Assembly (NCBI GenBank): GCA_964422465.1
Contig: CAYRBD010000065.1
Coordinates: 1 to 18,607 of the forward strand
Reading direction: 5' to 3'
DNA from: FW021-bin31 sp964422465
Lineage (GTDB): Bacteria; Bacteroidota; Bacteroidia; Chitinophagales; Chitinophagaceae
Length of the DNA stretch: 18,607 nt
Part shown: one piece after another, positions 8,401 to 16,138 of the stretch
How the letters are laid out: the number at the start of each line of letters is the position of its first letter
How positions within the stretch are numbered: the stretch's first letter is position 1
Position numbers and translations under genes: made by a program
Notes under the pieces: model-generated
What the model saw: only the letters and a program-made list of their open reading frames with translations
Databases searched by the model: none
What the model was told of the DNA's origin: nothing

Positions 8401-9705
8401 AAGAATCGGATGGCCTTTCAATACGTTTTCAAGAATATCCCATACCACTGCTTCCTTTCTATCGACCAGTTTTTTGGCGGATTTCACTGTTTTAACAATG
8501 CCCCGCTCAATGAGCTTGCGAATAATAAAAGGCTTAAATAATTCTGCTGCCATGTCTTTAGGCAGTCCGCATTCACTCAATTTCAATTCGGGGCCTACCA
8601 CGATCACGGAACGCCCGGAATAGTCCACACGTTTACCCAACAGGTTCTGGCGGAAACGTCCTTGTTTCCCTTTCAGTATGTCACTTAAAGATTTCAGAGG
8701 ACGTCCACCCTCTGCTTTAACGGCATTGGATTTACGGGAATTATCAAACAATGAATCCACCGATTCCTGCAGCATCCTCATTTCATTACGGAGAATAACC
8801 ACCGGCGCTTTAATTTCCATCAACCTTTTCAGGCGGTTGTTCCTGATGATCACCCTTCGGTAAAGATCATTCAGGTCCGAAGAGGCAAAACGGCCTCCAT
8901 CTAAGGGTACCAACGGGCGTAATTCGGGGGGGATCACCGGGATATATTGCATCACCATCCATTCCGGACGGTTTTCCAAACGGGTATTGGCATCCCGGAA
9001 AGCTTCTACTACGCTAAGGCGCTTAAGGGCTTCAGCCTTACGCTGTTGTGAAGTTTCTGTAGCCGCCTGGTTTCTGAGACTGTAAGAAAGCCCATCAAGG
9101 TCTAATTGAGCCAGGAGCATTTGTACAGCCTCGGCACCCATCTTAGCAATAAACTTCTGTGGATCGTCATCCGGGAGCATCTGATTTTCAGGAGGAAGGG
9201 TATCCAGGATATCCAGATATTCCTCTTCTGTCAATAAGTCCATGGTGTTGAGCCTGTCTTCGCAAACACCAGGCTGAACCACCGCATAGCGCTCATAATA
9301 AATGATGGATTCCAGTTTTTTAGAACTATATCCAAGCAGGTAGCCAATTTTATTGGGCAAGGATTTAAAAAACCAAATATGAACCACCGGGACTACCAGT
9401 TTGAGATGCCCCATTCTTTCACGCCGTACTTTCTTTTCCGTTACCTCAACACCACAGCGGTCGCATACGATTCCTTTATAACGGATTCGCTTGTACTTCC
9501 CGCAATAACATTCATAATCCTTCACAGGACCAAATATCCGCTCGCAGAACAAACCATCGCGTTCCGGTTTATAAGTCCGGTAATTAATCGTTTCCGGTTT
9601 AAGCACTTCCCCATAGGACCGTTCCAGGATGCTATCCGGGGAAGACAGGCCAATGGTGATTTTACTGAAATTCGACTTTGGACGATTTTCTCTTTTTAGT
9701 GCCAT
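5413..9705 (-). CDS. rpoC: DNA-directed RNA polymerase subunit beta'
   Basis: The 1430-residue largest subunit of RNA polymerase, bearing half of the active site. Visible landmarks are the N-terminal zinc ribbon YECYCGK...VCDRCG (Cys66, Cys68, Cys81, Cys84), the RNAP clamp and rudder region with [20 protein letters not shown], and the catalytic Mg-binding loop [10 protein letters not shown] (residues 471-480). The bridge helix/trigger loop region ([28 protein letters not shown], about 784-810) and the second zinc site (Cys821 with Cys895, Cys902, Cys905 in [11 protein letters not shown]) are also intact. Length agrees with Bacteroidota RpoC, which lacks the large insertions of some other phyla. 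It follows rpoB after 23 bp and is closed by a strong terminator. The start at 9705 ([13 protein letters not shown]) fits the family. Confidence 0.99.
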   Translation of the reverse strand: [1430 protein letters not shown]

Positions 9706-9728
9706 GTTTATCTTTTATCAATTAAAAA

Positions 9729-12700
9729 TTATTCAAACTTTAAATCAAGACCTAAGCCTCTCAGCTCATGAATCAGTACATTGAAAGACTCGGGTACACC
9801 CGCTTTTGGAATGTTCTCGCCCTTCACAATAGCCTCGTAAGCTTTAGCCCTTCCATTTATATCGTCAGACTTGATGGTCAGCAACTCCTGCAGGATATTG
9901 GACGCCCCATAGGCCTCCAGGGCCCAAACCTCCATCTCCCCAAAACGTTGTCCACCAAACTGTGCTTTACCACCTAAAGGTTGCTGGGTAATCAGAGAGT
10001 AAGGTCCGATAGAACGGGCATGCATTTTGTCATCTACCAGATGATGGAGTTTCAACATGTAAATAATACCAACGGTTGCCTTTTGGTCAAAGCGCTCGCC
10101 GGTTTCTCCATCATGTAAATAGGTATGACCAAACTTCGGCAGCCCAGCCTTGTCAATATATTCAGCTATTTCATCCTCAGAAGCACCATCAAAAATGGGG
10201 GTTGCAAAATTAACACCCAGCTTTTCACCAGCCCATCCCAGGATGGTCTCATAAATCTGCCCAATGTTCATTCGGGAAGGTACACCTAAAGGATTCAAAA
10301 CGATATCTACGGGCGTACCATCATCCATAAACGGCATATCTTCTTCCCGGACAATTTTAGCAACAATCCCCTTGTTCCCATGACGGCCGGCCATTTTATC
10401 ACCTACCTTCAACTTCCGTTTGGAAGCCAAATAAACTTTAGCCAGTTTCAACACCCCGGCAGGAAGTTCATCTCCTATAGAGATATTGAATTTCTCTCGT
10501 TTATAGCGGCCAAGTTCTTCATTGTACTTGATGTGATAGTTATGAAGCAGGGTATTGATGCGGCCATTTACCGCTTCGTCATCCGTCCATCCCAGTGGAT
10601 TCACGTTCAGGTAATCAATTTCAGCCAGACTTTTAGCAGTAAAACTGCCTCCCTGGGGAATCAGCACTTCACCAAAATTATTGGTAACACCTGCACTTTG
10701 GTTATCCCCCAGCAATTTTGTCAACTTCTCCTGCAACACCTCCAGTAACTCAATTTCATTCTTTTGATGTGCCCGATCCAGTTTCTCCAGGGCAGCCTTT
10801 TCATGTACTTTGGTGCTCTTGTCCTTTTTGGCGCGGGAATACAGTCTTTTGCTCAATACAACACCTTCTGTAGAAGGCGGTGCTTTCAGAGAGGCATCCT
10901 TCGCATCCCCTGCTTTATCACCAAATATTGCCCGCAACAATTTTTCTTCCGGGGTGGGGTCACTTTCTCCTTTAGGGGTAATCTTTCCGATCAGGATATC
11001 CCCTTCCTTTACATGAGCCCCTACCCGGACTACGCCATTTTCATCCAGGTCTTTGGTGGCTTCTTCACTTACATTGGGAATATCTGCCGTCAATTCTTCC
11101 GGCCCCAGTTTCGTTTCCCGAACTTCCAACTCGTATTGGGAAATGTGAACGGAGGTAAACCAGTCCTCGCGAATAACCCGCTCGGATATCACAATAGCAT
11201 CCTCAAAGTTGTATCCCTTCCAGGGCATGAAAGCCACTTTTAGGTTGCGACCCAGCGCCAGTTCTCCATTTTGAGTGGCATAGCCTTCTGTCAGGAAATC
11301 ACCGGCCTTTACTTTTTCTCCTTTGACCACGCAGGGTCTCAGGTTCATGCTGGTGCTGTGGTTGGTTTTCTTAAATTTAGTCAGTTCATACACCTTCAGG
11401 TCTCCTTCAAAAGAGACCAGCCTGTCCATTTCATCCCGGTCATATCTTACCCGGATCTCATCGGCATCTACGTATTCAATGATTCCATCTCCTTCAGCAA
11501 TCACCTGCAACCTGGAGTCTAAAGCTGCACGCCCTTCCAACCCGGTACCTACTACGGGGACTTCCGGACGAAGCAAGGGTACTGCCTGGCGTTGCATGTT
11601 GGAACCCATCAATGCACGGTTGGCATCATCATGCTCTAAGAAAGGGATTAGCGAAGCGCTCAAGCCCACGATTTGGTTGGGAGCCACATCCATAAATTGA
11701 ACTTCCTCCTTTTCCAACACCGGGAAATCACCGGTCTCACGCGATTTGATTCGATCGCTGAGCAAATTACCCTGATCATCCAAAGGCGCATTAGCCTGCG
11801 CAATCCGGGCATTATCTTCTTCCTCCGCACTCAGATAGCGATAACCGCTCATGTCCACTTTCCCATGCTTCACCGTTCTATAGGGCGTTTCGATAAAGCC
11901 CATGCTATTGATCTTGGCATGTACACACAAGGTAGAAATAAGCCCGATATTGGGGCCTTCAGGGGTTTCAATGGTACACAGACGCCCATAGTGGGAATAA
12001 TGCACATCCCTTACTTCAAAACCTGCGCGTTCCCTGCTTAACCCTCCGGGACCAAGGGCGGAAACACGACGCTTATGCGTAATTTCGGCCAATGGATTAG
12101 TCTGGTCTAAAAATTGAGACAATTGCGAAGTACCAAAAAACGAATTGATTACGGAAGAAAGCGTCCTGGCATTAATCAGGTCAACAGGGGTGAATACCTC
12201 ATTGTCTCTTACATTCATACGCTCTCTAATCGTGCGGGCCATCCGGGCAAGTCCAACGCCAAACTGTGCGTATAACTGTTCCCCTACGGTACGAACACGA
12301 CGGTTGCTCAGATGATCAATATCATCTATTTCTGCTTTCCCGTTGCTCAGGCGAACCAGATATTTGATGATAGCAATGATGTCGTTCCTGGTCAGCACCT
12401 TGGAATCCATATCCTGGCTCAACTCCAGTTTCCTGTTTATCTTGTAACGGCCTACCTCTCCAAGATCATAACGCTTATTAGAAAAGAACAATTTATCTAT
12501 AATCCCTCTTGCCGTTTCATTATCAGGGGCATCGGAGCCTCTTAGTTGTCTGTAAATATGTTGAACCGCTTCAAGTTCAGAATTTGAGGTATCCTTATTC
12601 AAAGTATTATAAATAATGGCATAATCCCCACTTACTTCTTCTTTTTGAACAAAGATAGTTTCTACCCCCAATTCGAGGATCATGTCAATATTTTCCTCAT

Positions 12701-13538
12701 CGAGAATGCTGTCACGCTCTAAAACAACTTCATTCCGCTCAATAGAAACAACCTCTCCGGTATCTTCATCCACAAAATCCTCTACCCAGCTACGCAGTAC
12801 GCGAGCAGCCAATTTTTTACCTTCATTGGCTTCGAGGGTATTTTTATCTACCTTGATCTCATCGGCAATATCAAATAATTCAAGAATATCTTTATCGGTT
12901 TCATAGCCGATGGAACGCAACAGGGTCGTAACAGGAAATTTCTTTTTCCGGTCAATATAAGCGTACATGACATTGTTAATGTCTGTTGCAAATTCCATCC
13001 ATGCCCCTTTAAAAGGGATCACTCGGGCAGAATAAATTTTGGTGCCGTTCGGGTGATAAGACTGGCCAAAGAATACACCGGGGGAGCGATGCAACTGTGA
13101 TACCACAACCCTTTCAGCGCCATTAATAACAAAGGTTCCCCGTGGGGTCATGTAGGGTATGTTTCCGAGAAACACATCCTGGATGATCGTCTGGAAATCT
13201 ACATGTTCTTCATCATTACAACTCAGACGAAGTTTAGCTTTTAAAGGAACAGCATAGGTCAGCCCCCGCTCAATACACTCTTCCAATGTATAGCGCGGTG
13301 GGTCAACAAAATAATCCAGAAATTCAAGATTAAAGATATTTCTGGTATCATTTATGGGAAAGTTCTCATTAAAAACCTTAAACAGGCCCTCATCGGCACG
13401 TTTGTCCGGTGTGGTTTCCAGTTGAAAAAAGTCTTTAAAAGATTGGATTTGAATCCCCAGCAGATCGGGGGTATCAGCTATTTTACTGATTTTCCCGAAG
13501 TTCACTCTCTCGCGGGGTTGAGCTGTTTTTTGAGACAT
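9729..13538 (-). CDS. rpoB: DNA-directed RNA polymerase subunit beta
   Basis: The 1269-residue second-largest subunit of RNA polymerase. It carries the N-terminal lobe (RSPGVFFGQSYHPNG), the rifampicin-binding region around residues 468-503 (FFGTSQLSQFLDQTNPLAEITHKRRVSALGPGG), ETPEGPNIGLI, the nucleotide-site KVGDKMAGRHGNKG, and the C-terminal GGKAQFGGQRFGEMEVWALEAYGA. At the main resistance positions it has the sensitive-type residues Asp478, His488 and Ser493 (E. coli D516, H526, S531), so I predict no target-based rifampicin resistance. It is separated from rplL by an unusually structured 200 bp spacer and followed by rpoC after 23 bp. The start at 13538 gives MSQKTAQPRERVNFGKI, of normal length for the phylum. 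Confidence 0.99.
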   Translation of the reverse strand: MSQKTAQPRERVNFGKISKIADTPDLLGIQIQSFKDFFQLETTPDKRADEGLFKVFNENFPINDTRNIFNLEFLDYFVDPPRYTLEECIERGLTYAVPLKAKLRLSCNDEEHVDFQTIIQDVFLGNIPYMTPRGTFVINGAERVVVSQLHRSPGVFFGQSYHPNGTKIYSARVIPFKGAWMEFATDINNVMYAYIDRKKKFPVTTLLRSIGYETDKDILELFDIADEIKVDKNTLEANEGKKLAARVLRSWVEDFVDEDTGEVVSIERNEVVLERDSILDEENIDMILELGVETIFVQKEEVSGDYAIIYNTLNKDTSNSELEAVQHIYRQLRGSDAPDNETARGIIDKLFFSNKRYDLGEVGRYKINRKLELSQDMDSKVLTRNDIIAIIKYLVRLSNGKAEIDDIDHLSNRRVRTVGEQLYAQFGVGLARMARTIRERMNVRDNEVFTPVDLINARTLSSVINSFFGTSQLSQFLDQTNPLAEITHKRRVSALGPGGLSRERAGFEVRDVHYSHYGRLCTIETPEGPNIGLISTLCVHAKINSMGFIETPYRTVKHGKVDMSGYRYLSAEEEDNARIAQANAPLDDQGNLLSDRIKSRETGDFPVLEKEEVQFMDVAPNQIVGLSASLIPFLEHDDANRALMGSNMQRQAVPLLRPEVPVVGTGLEGRAALDSRLQVIAEGDGIIEYVDADEIRVRYDRDEMDRLVSFEGDLKVYELTKFKKTNHSTSMNLRPCVVKGEKVKAGDFLTEGYATQNGELALGRNLKVAFMPWKGYNFEDAIVISERVIREDWFTSVHISQYELEVRETKLGPEELTADIPNVSEEATKDLDENGVVRVGAHVKEGDILIGKITPKGESDPTPEEKLLRAIFGDKAGDAKDASLKAPPSTEGVVLSKRLYSRAKKDKSTKVHEKAALEKLDRAHQKNEIELLEVLQEKLTKLLGDNQSAGVTNNFGEVLIPQGGSFTAKSLAEIDYLNVNPLGWTDDEAVNGRINTLLHNYHIKYNEELGRYKREKFNISIGDELPAGVLKLAKVYLASKRKLKVGDKMAGRHGNKGIVAKIVREEDMPFMDDGTPVDIVLNPLGVPSRMNIGQIYETILGWAGEKLGVNFATPIFDGASEDEIAEYIDKAGLPKFGHTYLHDGETGERFDQKATVGIIYMLKLHHLVDDKMHARSIGPYSLITQQPLGGKAQFGGQRFGEMEVWALEAYGASNILQELLTIKSDDINGRAKAYEAIVKGENIPKAGVPESFNVLIHELRGLGLDLKFE

Positions 13539-13569
13539 ATTTAGTTTTCAGTATTAAAACTCACATTTC

Positions 13570-13584
13570 CCTGTCAAAGACAGG
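13570..13584 (-). other. Hairpin in the rpoB leader
   Basis: CCTGTC and GACAGG form a perfect 6-bp stem around a 3-nt loop, 32 bp ahead of rpoB. A second GACAGG (plus strand, 13602-13607) can pair with the same CCTGTC, so two alternative folds exist. The stretch 13569-13612 is rich in CAGAC/ACAGG repeats and looks like a small palindromic intergenic repeat of the REP type, though I see no second copy in the window. Confidence 0.45.
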
Positions 13585-13616
13585 CAGACCCATCGCAGAC
13601 AGACAGGTAGCGCAAA

Positions 13617-13647
13617 AGGTCAAGGGTCACAATAGGACCATTGACCT
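13617..13647 (-). other. Long hairpin in the rplL-rpoB spacer
   Basis: AGGTCAA pairs with TTGACCT (outer 7 bp). After one mismatch, GGTC pairs with GACC (inner 4 bp) around a 7-nt loop. On the minus strand it is followed by only four T, so it could be a weak terminator, an RNase III-type processing site or an mRNA-stability hairpin. Confidence 0.5.
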
Positions 13648-13690
13648 GTAATCTTCTTTTTACACGAACACCGGGTTTTATCCAATCCCC

Positions 13691-13732
13691 CCTGAAAGGC
13701 TTTTTTCAAAAAACCGGTGGTCCGGTTTCAGG
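13691..13732 (-). terminator. Terminator/attenuator-like structure just after rplL
   Basis: Read on the minus strand, AAACCGG-ACCA-CCGGTTT (13728-13711) is a perfect 7-bp stem with a 4-nt loop ending in a run of six T (13713-13708), 10 bp after the rplL stop. An outer inverted repeat, CCTGAAA (13732-13726) with TTTCAGG (13697-13691), overlaps the stem and could form instead. A partial terminator between rplL and rpoB is well known in E. coli; this is a plausible counterpart, inferred from sequence alone. Confidence 0.6.
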
Positions 13733-13738
13733 CCGGTC

Positions 13739-14116
13739 TTACTGAATTTCTACTTCAGCGCCAGCTTCTTTCAACTTCTCTGCAACTTCTTCAGCTTCAG
13801 CCTTGGATACGCCTTCTTTAATTGCCTTAGGCGCGTTATCTACCAGTTCTTTAGCTTCTTTCAGTCCGAGACCGGTTACCTCTTTAGCTGCTTTCACAAC
13901 TTTCAACTTAGCTGCACCTGCAGATTTCAAGACTACATCAAAAGAAGTCTTTTCTTCAGCAGCCTCGCCATCGCCGCCAGCGCCACCTGCCACCATTACC
14001 GGAGCAGCAGCAGCCGGTTCAATACCGTATTCGTCTTTAAGAATTGCAGCAAGTTCATTCACATCCTTAACTGATAAGGATACCAGTTGTTCAGCAAATT
14101 CTTTTAAATCAGCCAT
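13739..14116 (-). CDS. rplL: Large ribosomal subunit protein bL12 (L7/L12)
   Basis: The 125-residue stalk protein recruits translational GTPases to the ribosome. The N-terminal dimerisation/L10-binding helices (MADLKEFAEQLVSLSVKDVNELA) lead into the Ala/Gly-rich flexible hinge (about residues 35-55). The conserved C-terminal domain follows, with EKTSFDVVLKSAG, KLKVVKAAKEVTGLGLKEAKELVDNAPK and the closing KLKEAGAEVEIQ. Length is normal. A 144 bp spacer, wider than usual in this operon, separates it from rplJ, and a terminator-like hairpin follows at once, so rplL can be expressed above rpoBC. Confidence 0.98.
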   Translation of the reverse strand: MADLKEFAEQLVSLSVKDVNELAAILKDEYGIEPAAAAPVMVAGGAGGDGEAAEEKTSFDVVLKSAGAAKLKVVKAAKEVTGLGLKEAKELVDNAPKAIKEGVSKAEAEEVAEKLKEAGAEVEIQ

Positions 14117-14260
14117 TTTAACAATTGTTTTAATAAATGTTTACAAATTAAATATATAACTAGGGCTTGGAAGCCATTTTTGTGAGCCGGTCGTTTCCAA
14201 TCTACAGTTCGCCAATGTCTTTATCTACTGTCAACTGCTCATTGTCAACTGCCGACTGTT
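14117..14260 (-). other. rplJ-rplL spacer with a direct repeat
   Basis: The decamer TGTCAACTGC (plus strand) occurs twice, at 14229-14238 and 14243-14252, a 14-bp period, right behind the rplJ stop. The half nearest rplL is very AT-rich and holds CAAATTAA (plus, 14144-14151), a 7-of-8 match on the minus strand to the TAnnTTTG box. It could give rplL its own weak promoter. No ORF or RNA gene is seen. Confidence 0.4.
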
Positions 14261-14791
14261 TTACTGCGCTCTCTCCTCCAATGCTTTAAGGATACCGCTC
14301 AGTTTATTTCCACCGGACTGCAACGCACTAATTACATTCTTAGCAGGCGACTGCAGCAGGCCTATGATTTCACCAATCAATTCCTGACGGGACTTGAGTT
14401 TCTTCAATACGGCCAGTTGTCCATCCCCCACGAAAAGGTTCTCCTCAATCACGGCAGCCTTCAATACCGGTCGTTCAACCCCCTGGTCTTTCCGGAAATC
14501 ACTTAGGATAACCGCTGGTTCTTTCTGATTTTCTGAAAAAAAGATAGCCGTTTGTCCTTTCAGAGCATCATAAACTCCGGTATAGGCCTCTTCATTAATA
14601 GAATTTAGTGCCCGGCGAATAAGGGTATTTTTAGCTACCCTCATTTCAACCTTCTTTTCAAAACATACCCTGCGGAGCTGATTAATCTGCGCTACGGTCA
14701 GGGAAGAAGAGTCCGTCAGATAAAAATGTTCATATTGTGAGAACTTCTCTTTTAAAAGTTCTACAGCTTCAGTTTTCTGTGTCTTTGTCAT
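14261..14791 (-). CDS. rplJ: Large ribosomal subunit protein uL10
   Basis: A 176-residue protein that anchors L7/L12 dimers at the base of the ribosomal stalk. It begins with the family pattern KTEAVELLKEKFSQYEHFYLTDSSSLTVAQINQLRR, has the rRNA-binding VEMRVAKNTLIRRAL (about residues 49-63) and ends in the C-terminal helix that binds L12 (VISALQSGGNKLSGILKALEERAQ). Length is normal for bacteria. It starts 7 bp after the rplA stop, so no separate L10 leader of the E. coli kind fits between them. Confidence 0.98.
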   Translation of the reverse strand: MTKTQKTEAVELLKEKFSQYEHFYLTDSSSLTVAQINQLRRVCFEKKVEMRVAKNTLIRRALNSINEEAYTGVYDALKGQTAIFFSENQKEPAVILSDFRKDQGVERPVLKAAVIEENLFVGDGQLAVLKKLKSRQELIGEIIGLLQSPAKNVISALQSGGNKLSGILKALEERAQ

Positions 14792-14798
14792 AGCGGAA

Positions 14799-15494
14799 TC
14801 AGTTTGTTACGGATTTAGCGTCAACAGATACTCCGGGGCTCATCGTGGTAGCCATGGAAATTCCTTTCAGATATATGCCTTTAGCGGTTGCAGGTTTCAA
14901 CCGAATAATGGTTTGTAACAATTCCCTTGCATTTTCGGTAAGCTTTTCGGCTGAAAAGGAAACCCTGCCGACAGAGGTATGGATAATACCCGCTTTATCT
15001 ACTTTAAAAGAGATTTTACCTCCTTTTACATCTCCAACAGCGCCTGCCACGTCCATCGTTACCGTTCCGGTTTTGGGATTAGGCATCAGGTTTCGCGGGC
15101 CCAGGATTCTACCCAGGCGTCCAATCTTAGGCATGACCGAAGGGGTAGCAACAATTACATCTACATCCGTCCAGCCACCCTGAATTTTTTCAATATATTC
15201 ATCCAGCCCAACATAATCTGCGCCGGCGTTTTTCGCTTCTTCTTCCTTATCCGGTGTGCAAAGCACCAATACGGTTTTAGTTTTCCCGGTACCATGAGGC
15301 AGGGTTACCGATCCACGCACATTCTGGTCGGCTTTTCGGGGATCAACTCCCAGGCGCACATGTAAATCTACGGCGCTATCAAATGCCGTACAGTTAATCT
15401 TATTAACGAGTGCGGCTGCCTCTGACAGGGAATATTGTTTATCTTTATCCACCAATGCTTCGGCAGCTTTTCTTTTCTTTGATAATTTTGCCAT
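14799..15494 (-). CDS. rplA: Large ribosomal subunit protein uL1
   Basis: A 231-residue protein of the mobile L1 stalk, which helps eject deacylated tRNA and in several bacteria represses its own operon by binding the leader of rplK. Landmarks are VDLHVRLGVDPRKADQNVRG, LPHGTGKT, the signature GRLGRILGPRNLMPNPKTGTV (about residues 126-146) and the closing KGIYLKGISMATTMSPGVSVD. Length is normal. It is 61 bp downstream of rplK and 7 bp upstream of rplJ, in one transcript. A leader hairpin ahead of rplK is a possible but unproven site for L1 feedback. Confidence 0.98.
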   Translation of the reverse strand: MAKLSKKRKAAEALVDKDKQYSLSEAAALVNKINCTAFDSAVDLHVRLGVDPRKADQNVRGSVTLPHGTGKTKTVLVLCTPDKEEEAKNAGADYVGLDEYIEKIQGGWTDVDVIVATPSVMPKIGRLGRILGPRNLMPNPKTGTVTMDVAGAVGDVKGGKISFKVDKAGIIHTSVGRVSFSAEKLTENARELLQTIIRLKPATAKGIYLKGISMATTMSPGVSVDAKSVTN

Positions 15495-15555
15495 TTTTCA
15501 GCTTTTTTGGCCCAAACTTCCAACAACAGTCGGTAGTTTCGGCGGATCAAAAATT

Positions 15556-15999
15556 TTATTTCGTCCAGGGAGCGGTTCCCGATACGGTAATTCCCATGCT
15601 TCTGGCAGTACCTGCAACCATTCTCATAGCGCTTTCCACCGTAAAAGCATTTAAATCGGACATTTTATCCTTAGCGATGGCTTCCACCTGTTCCCAGGTT
15701 ACTTTAGCCACCTTGTTCCGATTGGGTTCCTTGGAGCCCGATTTCAATTTAGCTGTCTCCAATAACTGCACAGAGGCAGGTGGAGTTTTAATGACAAACT
15801 CAAAGGACTTGTCTGCATAAACGGTTAAGACTACTGGTAATACTTTCCCCATTTTATCTTGGGTGCGGGCATTGAATTGTTTGCAAAAATCCATGATATT
15901 CACCCCTTTGGCGCCCAAAGCGGGCCCGATAGGAGGAGCTGGATTTGCCTGGCCGCCTTTTACCTGCAGTTTTACATAACCTGCTATTTCTTTTGCCAT
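15556..15999 (-). CDS. rplK: Large ribosomal subunit protein uL11
   Basis: A 147-residue protein of the GTPase-associated centre that binds 23S rRNA with L10/L12. It has the N-terminal KLQVKGGQANPAPPIGPALGAKGVNIMDFCKQFNA with the conserved proline-rich turn, and a C-terminal RNA-binding domain ending VAGTARSMGITV. I chose the ATG at 15999 (MAKEIAGYVKLQV). The frame stays open upstream to an ATG at 16044, but the extra 15 residues (beginning MCPGHNVSTKK) do not belong to the family and are encoded by a leader hairpin. A promoter box TACCTTTG lies 88 bp upstream of the start. Confidence 0.97.
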   Translation of the reverse strand: MAKEIAGYVKLQVKGGQANPAPPIGPALGAKGVNIMDFCKQFNARTQDKMGKVLPVVLTVYADKSFEFVIKTPPASVQLLETAKLKSGSKEPNRNKVAKVTWEQVEAIAKDKMSDLNAFTVESAMRMVAGTARSMGITVSGTAPWTK

Positions 16000-16026
16000 G
16001 CTTGATGTGTTTTTTTTGGTGCTAAC

Positions 16027-16045
16027 GTTATGCCCGGGGCACAAC
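16027..16045 (-). promoter_or_regulatory. Hairpin in the rplK leader
   Basis: On the minus strand GTTGTGCCC (16045-16037) and GGGCATAAC (16035-16027) are complementary over 9 bp with one G-U pair around a single C; in RNA the loop would open to about five bases. It lies between the promoter box and the rplK start, where L1 autoregulation acts in other bacteria. I do not see a clear L1-site mimic, so the function is open. Confidence 0.45.
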
Positions 16046-16086
16046 TTCCAAAAGATTAGACGTTTTTATAATAAAAAAAAGGAGTG

Positions 16087-16094
16087 CAAAGGTA
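16087..16094 (-). promoter_or_regulatory. Bacteroidota -7 promoter box (TACCTTTG) ahead of rplK
   Basis: The minus strand reads TTTTGTGTACCTTTGCAC, an exact TAnnTTTG box in the form most often seen in this phylum. It sits in the 139 bp nusG-rplK spacer. Transcription would start near 16080-16084, giving an ~80-nt leader that contains the hairpin at 16027-16045. It would let rplKAJL-rpoBC be transcribed apart from tuf-secE-nusG. The -33 element is not clear. Confidence 0.65.
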
Positions 16095-16138
16095 CACAAA
16101 ATAATTTAAGTAGAAAAATAATACCTGGATATTTAAAA

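Noticed and set aside
9706..9728. Possible regulatory element between rpoB and rpoC
   Set aside because: Only 23 AT-rich bases with no hairpin or promoter box.
10380..12041. Long plus-strand open frames antisense to rpoB
   Set aside because: Shadows of a strongly conserved gene; no start signals or recognisable domains.
16000..16044. A 15-residue N-terminal extension of L11 starting at 16044
   Set aside because: Uncharacteristic residues before the conserved MAKEIAGY start; the DNA is better read as the rplK leader with its hairpin.
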